This document shows positions 28,137 to 36,633 of a stretch of 64,000 nt of DNA, in pieces (within the stretch, counting starts at the first letter, position 1; each line of letters opens with the position of its first letter). The stretch spans positions 402,505-466,504 of the forward strand of contig JAFDYF010000056.1 in the NCBI GenBank assembly GCA_018267575.1. Reading direction: 5' to 3'. The translations under genes and the position numbers were made by a program. The notes beneath the pieces were generated by a model. That model made no database searches. It had not been told where the DNA came from and saw nothing but the letters and a program-made list of their open reading frames with translations. This DNA is from Bacteroidota bacterium. Lineage in GTDB: Bacteria > Bacteroidota > Bacteroidia > Chitinophagales > Chitinophagaceae.

Positions 28137-29117
28137 CTATTGTTGCTTGGTACTATCCAGTGTTAGGTTTGCAAAGGGTCTGTTTGATTCCAATTGCTGT
28201 TTGTACCTAGATAAGGCTTTTATAATATCTGCGACCACCTCATCCTGGCCTTTATCACTGTTCAGGTATTCTTCTTCTTCTTTGTTGGTGAGATAACCGG
28301 TTTCTACCAAAACACTGGGCATACCTGTTGCCTGCAACACCTGAATACCTTTATCACGCTGTTTTACGCCCCAGGTTCTTCTGCCGGAGCTTGCAAATTC
28401 ATCTTCGATGAGTGCGGCCAGCGTGGCACTTTTCTTAAAATATTTTTGTTCATAGAGCTGTGCACGAATTCTTGCTTCGGGTGATTCCGTATCCCATTCA
28501 ATGGTGCTATCCTGAAATTCGCCCGTGCTGTCCTCATCTTTTTGGTTGATGGCCTTGGTTTTATCTTCCATTTTTTCCGCCTTCCAAATATAGGTGGTCG
28601 CCCCTGTCATCATGTTTTTGACCCAATAGGATTGATAAATGGGTACTGTTACCCACTTTTTTCTTCTTTTTTTTCCCCTTCCCACATACTCGAGTTTCCT
28701 CTTATGGCCGACAACCCTTCTTTCATAATAACCTCCAGCTGGCCTGGGCGTGGCATCGCAGTGGATACTGATGAAAAGATCGCCCTTGGCCTGATTGGCA
28801 ATTTGCGCACGGTTATGAAGGTCTTCTCTCAGCGAAGTAGCATCATTGACCGAGCCTTCGGTGGTTCTGGTATAAACCACTTTGATATTCGGAAACTCTT
28901 TTTTGATGGCCTGCCCCAGTTTCAAACCAATCTCCAGTGTTACATCTTCTTCCTTCGATATCAATCCGCGTGTTCCATGAAATTGACCACCATGCCCAGG
29001 ATCTACTATAATAGTATGTATCGTACTTGACTTTTGTCCTAGTACAGGATAGCTGAACGAAATGCCGAAACAAAAAAATACAATTAACATTAATAATGCA
29101 GCCGATCTTTTCATCAT
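28137..29117 (-). CDS. N-acetylmuramoyl-L-alanine amidase (Amidase_3)
   Basis: The enzyme cleaves the bond between N-acetylmuramic acid and L-alanine in peptidoglycan, in the periplasm. The 326-residue product has a signal peptide (LLMLIVFFCFGISFSYPVLG) and the zinc motifs of the AmiC/CwlM fold: IIVDPGHGGQFHGTRG, an acidic KEEDVTLEIGLKLGQAI, SIHCDATPRPAG and VLVETGYLTNKEEEEYL. A middle insertion (about residues 130-225) carries a basic stretch HKRKLEYVGRGKKRRKK. It is the first gene of the amidase-MCE-OstA operon. An alternative Met one codon later makes little difference. Confidence 0.93.
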   Translation of the reverse strand: MMKRSAALLMLIVFFCFGISFSYPVLGQKSSTIHTIIVDPGHGGQFHGTRGLISKEEDVTLEIGLKLGQAIKKEFPNIKVVYTRTTEGSVNDATSLREDLHNRAQIANQAKGDLFISIHCDATPRPAGGYYERRVVGHKRKLEYVGRGKKRRKKWVTVPIYQSYWVKNMMTGATTYIWKAEKMEDKTKAINQKDEDSTGEFQDSTIEWDTESPEARIRAQLYEQKYFKKSATLAALIEDEFASSGRRTWGVKQRDKGIQVLQATGMPSVLVETGYLTNKEEEEYLNSDKGQDEVVADIIKALSRYKQQLESNRPFANLTLDSTKQQ

Positions 29118-29295
29118 ACTGTCTTTAGGTTTGAATTAGTTAAAAACGGATCTTCACACCATACTTAAGGCCGTAATGGCTATTTTTGTACCATTGCAAA
29201 GCAGGTAAAACAAAATTTCCCTGCTTTTTAATTATGAGCAGGGATTCAACTTTTTCCCTTTGGGACTTGAAAACCTGATCAGTGTTGTATAAAAT

Positions 29296-32004
29296 ATGAA
29301 TAACGGACGCAAAATTAGCTCAAAATATTTACTGGTATTGATATTTACTGCCCTATTCTTTTCAGTAACGCTCAATAGTAGGTCAAATTATTCAAGGAGC
29401 TACTATTTTTATGAACGTTTTGACAGAAACGATACAACCAAGCCGTTAGCCTCAGCCATCAATGACAGTATCCCAAAAGACTCTATAATAAAAGATAGTC
29501 TCCCCACCGATAGCCTCCACCAGCAAACAGATACCCTGGATATCAAAGTATCCAAGGATTCATTGGATGCGCCCATCACATATAGTGCTTCTGATTCCAT
29601 TGTGCTGGATGTGCCTTCAAAAATCATTACCCTGTACAATAAGGCCAATACCAAACAAAAGGACCTGACACTAGATGCCTATAAAATAGTATATGACCAG
29701 GACAAGCAAATGGTGGTGGCTACCTATGGCAAGGATACCGCAGGAAAAATGATACAGCGGCCCAAAATGCTGCAGGCCGATAACACCATTGAATCGGATT
29801 CCATGGTGTATAATTTAAAGACCCAGAAGGGTATCACCATGAGCAGCTATACGCAATCGGGTGAAATGTATGTGTATGGCGAAAAATTTAAAAAGATTTC
29901 ACCCGACGAGTTCTACGCATCGAGGGGTAGGTTTACTACCTGTAATCTGGATACGCCCCATTTTGCATTTAGGGCCAACAAGATTGATGTGATCAATAAA
30001 AAATTTGCAATCACTGGGCCGGTGCATCCCGAGTTTGAGGGAGTGCCCATCCCATTATATATACCTTTTGGTTTTTTCCCTCTAGCACAGGGCCGACATT
30101 CGGGGCTATTGCCACCACAGTTCACGGCCAGCGAGCAGTTTGGTCTTGGGCTTACAGGTATGGGATATTACAAAGTGCTCAGCGATAATTTTGATGTAAA
30201 GTTTGTGGCCGATGCATATTCCTATGGGGGCTGGGCCATTTATATTGACCCCGAGTACTTGGTGAGGTATAAGTATCGGGGGCAGTTGAACTTTTCATTG
30301 CAGGACACGAAAATACTCAGTGCCACAGGGCAACAGGAATTTACCGATACTAAAAACTATAAGTTTACCTGGAGCCATACTGTGGACAGCAAGGCTCGAC
30401 CGGGGACTTCATTTTCGGCAAATGTGAACCTGGCTTCTTTTAAATACAATCAATATGTGATCAATAACCCAACCTTGAATTACCAAAATAGTTTGGGTTC
30501 GTCTATTTCCTATTCAAAAACATTCGACGATGGTAAATACAATCTTACGGCCAGTGCCAACCATAGTCAGAACAGCAATAATGGACTCATCTCCATTACG
30601 CTACCTAACCTTGGGTTCACAGCCACTACTATTTACCCCTTCCAGAAAAAAGAATTTATCGGCGCGCCCAAATGGTATGAGAAATTGGGGATAGGCCTCA
30701 CTACCAATTTTAACAATCAGGCAAACTTATACGACTCCTTATTCAATTTCAAAAAACTGGTAGATACTTTCAGTTGGGGTGCGCACCATAGCATTCCTAT
30801 TTCCTTGGCCCTGCCACAGCTTGGCCCTCTTCAAATTGCGCCGGGTATGAGCTTTCAGGAAAACTGGTATCAACAAAAAAACTTTATTTCCTGGAACCAA
30901 AAAACCCATCAGATGGATACCGTGGGCCAAAAGGGTTTTTTTACGGAGAACAGTGCTTCCTTTAGTTTGGGCCTGAGCACCGCTTTGTTTGGCACCTTTA
31001 ATAAATTTGGGAAGAACAGTTCGATATTGGGCATACGGCATGTGATGCGCCCTACGATGAGCTTGAGCTATTCGCCCGATTTGGTAGGCAAAGATTATTA
31101 TTGGGCACAAAATGATAGTACGGGCTTCCGACAAAGGATATCTTATTTTTCGGGAAATATGTTTGCACCTTTTGCAGAAGGACGCTTTGGCGGTATGTCT
31201 TTTGGCATTGATAATACCCTCGAGATGAAGGTGAGATCGAAAAAAGATACTTCTGATGCAGGCATCAAAAAAATAAAATTGATTGATGCTTTTGGTTTTT
31301 CGGGCGCCTATAATTATTTGGCCGATTCCAATCGGCTATCTCCGATCAATATCTATATACGGAGTACTTTGTTTGAGAAAATCAATATTACGGCCAGTAC
31401 TACCTTGAACCCCTATGTAATGGATTCTGCTGGAAACAATATCAAGAACTTCTATGCCTGGCAGCAAAAAAAGTTTTCTCTGGGCAATATCACACAAGGG
31501 AATATTGCCATCTCCACCAATTTTAAGGCCAAACCCAAAGATCCTAAAGTTGCAGAGGAGAAGAAAAAACAGCAGGAAGATCAGATACCATTGACCACAG
31601 ATGAACAGCAGGCACAAATGAATTATATTGCTACCCATGCGGCCGAGTTCGCTGATTTCAATGTTGACTGGTCGATCAATTTATCTTTTTCGCTCAATTT
31701 TGCACGACAACCGAAACCTGATTTTACCGGTTATCAAACCATCATCAATGCGGGCCTGAACTGGAACGGCGATTTTAACCTAACTCCCAAATGGAAATTC
31801 GGGATGAGTTCTTTTTATGACATGAAGCTGCAAAAGATAAACTCTTTTTCCATGTCCATTTCCCGCGATATGCATTGCTGGCAAATGTCGGTGAATGTGA
31901 TACCCATCGGCATTACCCGTTCGTTCAATATCACCCTTAATCCGAAGGCTAGTATTTTACAGGATTTAAAAGTAAACCGCTCAAAGTTTTTTTATACCCA
32001 GTAG
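29296..32004 (+). CDS. LptD-like outer-membrane LPS-assembly protein
   Basis: The 902-residue protein starts with an exported leader (LLVLIFTALFFSVTLNS), then an OstA-like periplasmic domain (about residues 95-250: VPSKIITLYNKANTKQKDL, ESDSMVYNLKTQKGITMSSY, FYASRGRFTTCNLDTPHF), and then a long barrel region with FGFFPLAQGRHSGLLPPQFT, a family-typical stretch, and many alternating strands to the end. LptD inserts LPS in the outer leaflet of the outer membrane. It diverges from the amidase-MCE-OstA operon and so completes a cluster for envelope assembly. Bacteroidota LptD-like proteins are only distantly related to enterobacterial LptD, so no gene symbol is asserted. Confidence 0.84.
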   Translation: MNNGRKISSKYLLVLIFTALFFSVTLNSRSNYSRSYYFYERFDRNDTTKPLASAINDSIPKDSIIKDSLPTDSLHQQTDTLDIKVSKDSLDAPITYSASDSIVLDVPSKIITLYNKANTKQKDLTLDAYKIVYDQDKQMVVATYGKDTAGKMIQRPKMLQADNTIESDSMVYNLKTQKGITMSSYTQSGEMYVYGEKFKKISPDEFYASRGRFTTCNLDTPHFAFRANKIDVINKKFAITGPVHPEFEGVPIPLYIPFGFFPLAQGRHSGLLPPQFTASEQFGLGLTGMGYYKVLSDNFDVKFVADAYSYGGWAIYIDPEYLVRYKYRGQLNFSLQDTKILSATGQQEFTDTKNYKFTWSHTVDSKARPGTSFSANVNLASFKYNQYVINNPTLNYQNSLGSSISYSKTFDDGKYNLTASANHSQNSNNGLISITLPNLGFTATTIYPFQKKEFIGAPKWYEKLGIGLTTNFNNQANLYDSLFNFKKLVDTFSWGAHHSIPISLALPQLGPLQIAPGMSFQENWYQQKNFISWNQKTHQMDTVGQKGFFTENSASFSLGLSTALFGTFNKFGKNSSILGIRHVMRPTMSLSYSPDLVGKDYYWAQNDSTGFRQRISYFSGNMFAPFAEGRFGGMSFGIDNTLEMKVRSKKDTSDAGIKKIKLIDAFGFSGAYNYLADSNRLSPINIYIRSTLFEKINITASTTLNPYVMDSAGNNIKNFYAWQQKKFSLGNITQGNIAISTNFKAKPKDPKVAEEKKKQQEDQIPLTTDEQQAQMNYIATHAAEFADFNVDWSINLSFSLNFARQPKPDFTGYQTIINAGLNWNGDFNLTPKWKFGMSSFYDMKLQKINSFSMSISRDMHCWQMSVNVIPIGITRSFNITLNPKASILQDLKVNRSKFFYTQ

Positions 32005-32175
32005 CCATCTAGTTTAGTGCCTGATAATTATTAATGAGAAAAAGAGGTGAAAAGAACGGAAGATTATTATACTTGAATCAAACTCTATAACTTTTTTGTA
32101 ATTCGGCAATTCATCAGGATTGTTTCTAACTCAACCCAATCCCTAATATCCCAATTCCCAACCCCATCTCCCCCA
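32005..32175. repeat. Convergent spacer with pyrimidine-rich simple repeat
   Basis: CCCAATCCC, CCCAATTCCC and CCCCATCTCCCCC follow each other at about 32131-32176, resembling the spacer at 24.1 kb. No gene or strong hairpin is seen. Confidence 0.5.
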
Positions 32176-32916
32176 CTACTTATTCGCCACAAAATAATCC
32201 CGCATGGTCACAAATGCTTTTTCTTTTAGTGATTGTATGGTATCGTTAGGCCGGATTTCTATAGGTGCTAAAAAGTCCATTCTTAAACGATAGGGGAGTA
32301 GGAAAAATATTTTGTCGGGAGGCATGGCTTTTTTGCTGTTGAAGATTACTGCTGGTATAATGGATTTACCGGTTTCGATGGCCAACTTGAAAGCACCATC
32401 ATGAAAGGGTTTCAAAGGTTCAGTAGTTTTGTTGCGGGTACCTTCGGGGTAAATGGACATGTGTAGTCCCATTGCTAATACTTCTTTCATTTTATTATAA
32501 CTTTCCCTTCGGCTCGCATCACTTTTTCGGTCAACCAATACACTGCCTGTTTTGTAAATCAAACCAAACACGGGCACTTTTGCCATTTCGATTTTTGCAA
32601 TGGTTTTATTTCCTCCAGGAATATATGGGCATGAAACAGGTACATCCAATAATGCGTTATGATTACAAACCACAATATAGGTTTCCCCTTTTTTGAAATT
32701 TTCTTTTCCCCTTACAGAAAGCGGGCAGCCTGCTAGTGTGAGAAAAACATTCATCCAACCTTTTGCAAGTGCAATAAAGATTCTTGTTTTTGCTGGGTCT
32801 TTTCGATAATAGCTGAACAAGTAAAATGGGATCAGCAATATAAGCATCGTGATCACAAATACAATCAATGCCCAAAATGCCCAGATCCTTCCAAAAATGT
32901 TTTTAAAAATTTTCAT
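32176..32916 (-). CDS. plsC: 1-acylglycerol-3-phosphate O-acyltransferase (PlsC family)
   Basis: The 246-residue protein has an N-terminal membrane helix (FWALIVFVITMLILLIPFYL) and the acyltransferase motifs: catalytic NHNALLDVP (HX4D, at about residues 86-91), VFGLIYKTGSVLVDRK, the substrate-binding EGTRNKT, and IIPAVIFNSKKAMPP. It adds the second acyl chain to glycerol phosphate, at the inner membrane, giving phosphatidic acid. The ung gene lies upstream on the same strand about 100 bp away; a small hairpin (CCCGT...ACGGG) in that spacer lacks a T-run. Some family members acylate lysophospholipids instead, and the sequence does not separate these. Confidence 0.88.
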   Translation of the reverse strand: MKIFKNIFGRIWAFWALIVFVITMLILLIPFYLFSYYRKDPAKTRIFIALAKGWMNVFLTLAGCPLSVRGKENFKKGETYIVVCNHNALLDVPVSCPYIPGGNKTIAKIEMAKVPVFGLIYKTGSVLVDRKSDASRRESYNKMKEVLAMGLHMSIYPEGTRNKTTEPLKPFHDGAFKLAIETGKSIIPAVIFNSKKAMPPDKIFFLLPYRLRMDFLAPIEIRPNDTIQSLKEKAFVTMRDYFVANK

Positions 32917-33017
32917 TTAATCAACTTTTGTATTTCTATTAAGCATCGTTGACATAGTTTATCCCGTGAATAACGGGACTCGCTTGTTCTTTAGTACCAC
33001 TATTCGTCGATGACCAA

Positions 33018-33689
33018 TTAAACCTTCCAGTCAATCATTTCAATATGATGCTGTTCAAGATACTCATTGGTTTTGGAAAAATGCTTGCATCCATAAAAAC
33101 CTCTTTCTACTGAAAAGGGCGAAGGGTGTGCTGCTTTCAGTAATAAATGTTTTATGCCGTCGATCAATAATTGTTTTTCCTGAGCAAATTTGCCCCATAG
33201 CAGAAATACCACATGGCTCTTTTTTTCTGATATTTTTTTGATGGCTGCATCGGTGAACTGTGCCCAGCCAATTTTGGAATGGCTCATCGGTTCATTGGCC
33301 CTTACCGTTAAGGATGCATTTAATAATAAAACCCCTTGCTCGGCCCAGTGCGTTAGGTTTCCATGCGAGGGGATGGGCATGCCTAAATCGGTTTTGAGTT
33401 CCTTAAAAATGTTCACCAGTGATGGCGGTGGTGCCACCCCGTTGGGAACGGAGAAACTAAGTCCATGTGCCTGACCGGGGCCATGATAGGGATCTTGCCC
33501 AATGATTACCACTTTCACTTTATCAAAAGGGGTTGTATTAAAAGCATTAAAGATGAGGGAGCCGGGAGGGTAGATGGTTTTGCCCGCCGCTTTTTCATCT
33601 TTGAGAAACTGAACGATTTGTAAAAAATAAGGTTTCCCGAATTCCTCGTTCAACACTTCTTTCCAGCTTGCTTCTATTTTTACGTCCAT
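33018..33689 (-). CDS. ung: Uracil-DNA glycosylase, family 1
   Basis: Ung removes uracil from DNA, the first step of base-excision repair. The 223-residue protein has the water-activating loop [20 protein letters not shown] with catalytic Asp, the Pro-rich loop following ([17 protein letters not shown]), the uracil-binding [12 protein letters not shown] and the His motif [20 protein letters not shown] that inserts in the minor groove. Length and motif spacing match the standard bacterial enzyme. The gene is about 100 bp upstream of plsC; a YhcH-family gene lies upstream on the same strand. Confidence 0.97.
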   Translation of the reverse strand: MDVKIEASWKEVLNEEFGKPYFLQIVQFLKDEKAAGKTIYPPGSLIFNAFNTTPFDKVKVVIIGQDPYHGPGQAHGLSFSVPNGVAPPPSLVNIFKELKTDLGMPIPSHGNLTHWAEQGVLLLNASLTVRANEPMSHSKIGWAQFTDAAIKKISEKKSHVVFLLWGKFAQEKQLLIDGIKHLLLKAAHPSPFSVERGFYGCKHFSKTNEYLEQHHIEMIDWKV

Positions 33690-33785
33690 GCTTTTGCTTT
33701 AGGCAGTTGTGGATTGGCAAAGTAAATAAAGTTTGGGTTAATCGCTTTTCAAAAGTTTTGTTATCTGGGAAACAAAGTCAAGCAA

Positions 33786-34235
33786 TCAAATTTTTACTTT
33801 GATCACCAGCTTTCTGATTGCTGCGGTCCCAATCATGGGGGCATGCACATCTTCGGGGAACAATATTACAAACTGTCCGTTGGTCAACTTGAAAAACATA
33901 TCGGGTCGGTCGAAATACAGTTGTACATCTTTCTCATCATCATACCCTCCATTGGGTTGGGTACAGCTTGCCCTGGGTTTCCATCCAAATTCTTCCACAC
34001 CATCGATGCAAAGCTGAATATCGATCTGTTTATTATGGCATTCGAATTCTGAACAGGATTCGGCTGCAGTCATTCCCATATTATGGGAGAAGATGGCCCT
34101 GATATGTTCATTTACTTGATAAGTACCCAGCCCGATATGCTGCAGATCGGGCTGTTGGATATATTCAAATGCTTTTTGAAAATGTGGATGGATTGAAAAA
34201 TATTTTGCCGCATTTTCGATACTATCAATGACCAT
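33786..34235 (-). CDS. YhcH/YjgK/YiaL family protein (DUF386)
   Basis: A 149-residue cupin-like single-domain protein. The pattern matches the family: YQVNEHIRAIFSHNMGM, ECHNKQIDIQLCIDGVEEFG, FKLTNGQFVILFPEDVHAPM, and a final AIRKLVIKVKI strand. The His/Glu/His of FECHNKQID and the FPEDVHAP loop form the metal and sugar site in relatives such as E. coli NanQ and YhcH, which act on sialic acid or related sugars in the anomerase sense. No sialic-acid or sugar genes are nearby, so its substrate is open. It may be expressed with ung 96 bp downstream. Confidence 0.9.
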   Translation of the reverse strand: MVIDSIENAAKYFSIHPHFQKAFEYIQQPDLQHIGLGTYQVNEHIRAIFSHNMGMTAAESCSEFECHNKQIDIQLCIDGVEEFGWKPRASCTQPNGGYDDEKDVQLYFDRPDMFFKLTNGQFVILFPEDVHAPMIGTAAIRKLVIKVKI

Positions 34236-34275
34236 GTTTTGGTTTTAAGATTTAAATGTAAATCATAAATTCCAA

Positions 34276-34304
34276 CTTTTCCCATGTTTGCAATTTGGGA
34301 AAAG
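34276..34304. other. Perfect 9-bp stem-loop between EF-G-like and YhcH genes
   Basis: CTTTTCCCA pairs with TGGGAAAAG around an 11-base loop. No T-run follows on either strand, so it is not a clear terminator; it may mark the 5' leader of the YhcH gene or a processing site downstream of the EF-G-like gene. Confidence 0.35.
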
Positions 34305-34378
34305 CTGAATAGGGATAACACAGTACAAGAGTGCGACGCAAGCAAAGTTGAACAGGGATATGCAGCTCGGTAAAAAAA

Positions 34379-36517
34379 CTAGGCCTCTTCTTTTACTGCT
34401 GTTTTGTGGTATTCATCAATCAGCTTTTTTTGCAGTTCGAAAGGCATGGGCACATAATCGTTAAATTCCATCCTGAACTTTGCGCGGCCTTGGGTAATGG
34501 ATCTCAATGAAGATGAGTAATCGCTCATCTCTGCCAATGGCACTTTTGCGGTGATCTTTGTGAAATGCCCTTCTGTATCCATGCCTTCCATGATGGCACG
34601 GCGGGTCTGCAGGTCGCTGATGATGCCGCCCGTAAGATCATCGGGGCAGAGTACACTGATGCTGTATACAGGTTCCAAAATCTGTGGGTCGGCCTGCTGG
34701 AATGCTTGTTTGAAGGCCATGAGCCCAGCGATCTTGAATGAGATATCGTTGGAGTCAACCGGATGCATTTTTCCATCGTACACGCTTACCCGTACATCCC
34801 GTACATACGAGCCGGTGAGTGGGCCGGTGTGCATTTTTTCCATTATCCCTTTTAATATGGAAGGAAGAAAGCGCTGGTCGATGGCGCCGCCAACAATACA
34901 ATTTAGGAAAACCAATTTGCCACCCCAATCCAATTTATGTTCTTCGCGGCCACGAACCGAAAATCCTTTGGGGTCGTGCATGCCCTCATGCCAGGGTTCT
35001 ACCTGCATATATACTTCGCCAAATTGACCGGCACCGCCGGATTGTTTTTTGTGCCTATAATTGGACTGTACCGACTTGCGGATAGTTTCACGGTAAGGGA
35101 TACGTGTTTTTGTAAATTTCACGGCCAGGTTCTTGGCAATATGTTCCAATTTCCATTTAATAACGGATAGGTGCAGTTCGCCTTGGCAATGGATAATGGT
35201 CTGTTTCAGTTCCTGCGACACTTCCACTTTTACCGTGGGGTCTTCTTCCTGAACTTGATGCAGGGCCAGTGACAATTTTTCCTCATCGCCTTTTTGTGCC
35301 GGCTCAATAGCAATGCTCATCAATGGCGAGGGGAATTCGATGGGGTCAAGCTCATAGTTCTTACCCCTTGCGTGCAAGGTATTGTTGACATGTGTGTGTT
35401 TCAATTTAATAGTGGCACCCACATCACCAGCATATAGTTCATTCACAGCGGTACGTTTGTTGCCTTCCACAACAAATAGCTGGTTCAATTTTTCTGTAAC
35501 GCCATTCGATTCGTTTACCAATTCCATTCCAGACTTAACGGTTCCTGAGTACACTTTGAAGAATGACATGTCGCCGATATGTGCTTCCGATATGGTTTTG
35601 TAAATGAAAATGCATGCGGGACCATTGGTATCGCATTTGAGCAGTTCGCCGGATTTTGTTTTTTGCGGCAGTATTTCATTGGCACTCGGGCACACATTGT
35701 CGATGAAGCTCATCAACCTCCCGCTACCCATATCTTTTTTTGCCGACAAGCAAAATACCGGAAAGAGGTCGTGATTGATCATCGCATGTTTTAGTCCTAC
35801 CCGCATCTCATCCTCGTCAAGCTCCCCTTTTTCGAAATATTTTTCCATCAGTCCTTCATCGTTCTCGGCAATGGCTTCAATCAATTCTTTATGAAGTCGA
35901 TCGGCTTTTTCTTTTTCTTCATCTGGAATTGGCCATTTTTCTGGCTTGCCCCCTTGCGGTGGGAATTTGTATACCGTCATTCTTAACACATCCACAATTG
36001 AGTTGAACTCTAGTCCTTGGTTGAGTGGGTATTGCACCACCACCACATTGCGGCCAAAATGGTCCTTTGCCTGAGCGACCGTTTTGTCGAAATCGGCTTT
36101 GTCAAGGTCCAGCTTGTTCACGGCAAAGATCATGGGTGTTTTAAAATGCTCCGTGTACTCCCATATAATATCGGAGCCCACTTCCACCCCAAAACTCGCA
36201 TTGAGCAGCATAATACCGGTATCGGCTACCCGTAAAGAAGAAATTACTTCACCGGCAAAATCATCATAACCGGGTGTATCGAGAATATTTATTTTATATC
36301 CACGCCATTGTGTGTGGAGTAATTTGGAAAAAATAGAGTTGCCACGTTGTTGTTCCAGTTCATAAAAATCGGCCACGGTATTTTTTTCTTCCACGGTGCC
36401 CCGACGGGTAATGAGACCTGCTTCAAAAAGCATACATTCCGCTAAAGTGGTTTTGCCGGAGGACGCATGGCCCAGCAAAACAATATTTTTTACGTGTGAA
36501 GTGTCGTAGTTTGGCAT
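34379..36517 (-). CDS. Elongation factor G-like GTPase (EF-G paralogue)
   Basis: The ATG at 36517 (MPNYDTSHVKNIVLLGHASS) is preferred over the one three codons upstream; the product has 712 residues. All EF-G domains are seen: P-loop GHASSGKTTL at about residues 16-25, G3 DTPGYDDFAG, NKLD, and SAKKD as G5, then domains II to V with REEHKLDWGGK-like domain IV and the last segment ITQGRAKFRMEFNDYVPMPF. Its P-loop and the short G2 region (EKNTVADFYELEQQRGNSIF) differ from the canonical GHIDAGKTTT/RGITI pattern, so it is a paralogue, not the housekeeping translocase; such copies are often stress or ribosome-rescue factors. It is the last chromosomal gene before the tRNA. Confidence 0.9.
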   Translation of the reverse strand: MPNYDTSHVKNIVLLGHASSGKTTLAECMLFEAGLITRRGTVEEKNTVADFYELEQQRGNSIFSKLLHTQWRGYKINILDTPGYDDFAGEVISSLRVADTGIMLLNASFGVEVGSDIIWEYTEHFKTPMIFAVNKLDLDKADFDKTVAQAKDHFGRNVVVVQYPLNQGLEFNSIVDVLRMTVYKFPPQGGKPEKWPIPDEEKEKADRLHKELIEAIAENDEGLMEKYFEKGELDEDEMRVGLKHAMINHDLFPVFCLSAKKDMGSGRLMSFIDNVCPSANEILPQKTKSGELLKCDTNGPACIFIYKTISEAHIGDMSFFKVYSGTVKSGMELVNESNGVTEKLNQLFVVEGNKRTAVNELYAGDVGATIKLKHTHVNNTLHARGKNYELDPIEFPSPLMSIAIEPAQKGDEEKLSLALHQVQEEDPTVKVEVSQELKQTIIHCQGELHLSVIKWKLEHIAKNLAVKFTKTRIPYRETIRKSVQSNYRHKKQSGGAGQFGEVYMQVEPWHEGMHDPKGFSVRGREEHKLDWGGKLVFLNCIVGGAIDQRFLPSILKGIMEKMHTGPLTGSYVRDVRVSVYDGKMHPVDSNDISFKIAGLMAFKQAFQQADPQILEPVYSISVLCPDDLTGGIISDLQTRRAIMEGMDTEGHFTKITAKVPLAEMSDYSSSLRSITQGRAKFRMEFNDYVPMPFELQKKLIDEYHKTAVKEEA

Positions 36518-36601
36518 GACAAACAAATTTGTAGTTTAAGGTATGAAATGAAGGGAACCCGAAAAAATGATTTTGGTTAACAAAGGCTTTGACCAATGTT
36601 G

Positions 36602-36633
36602 TTTGGCGTATCGCTAATTTTTTTTTACTTTTG
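36602..36633 (+). promoter_or_regulatory. Bacteroidota-type promoter for tRNA-Arg
   Basis: TTTG at 36602-36605 and TACTTTTG at 36626-36633 are separated by 20 bp, matching the TTTG / TAnnTTTG consensus of Bacteroidota. The -7 box ends nine bases before the tRNA's first base, so transcription would begin close to the mature 5' end. The last codons of the antisense recombinase frame run through the -7 box. Confidence 0.65.
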
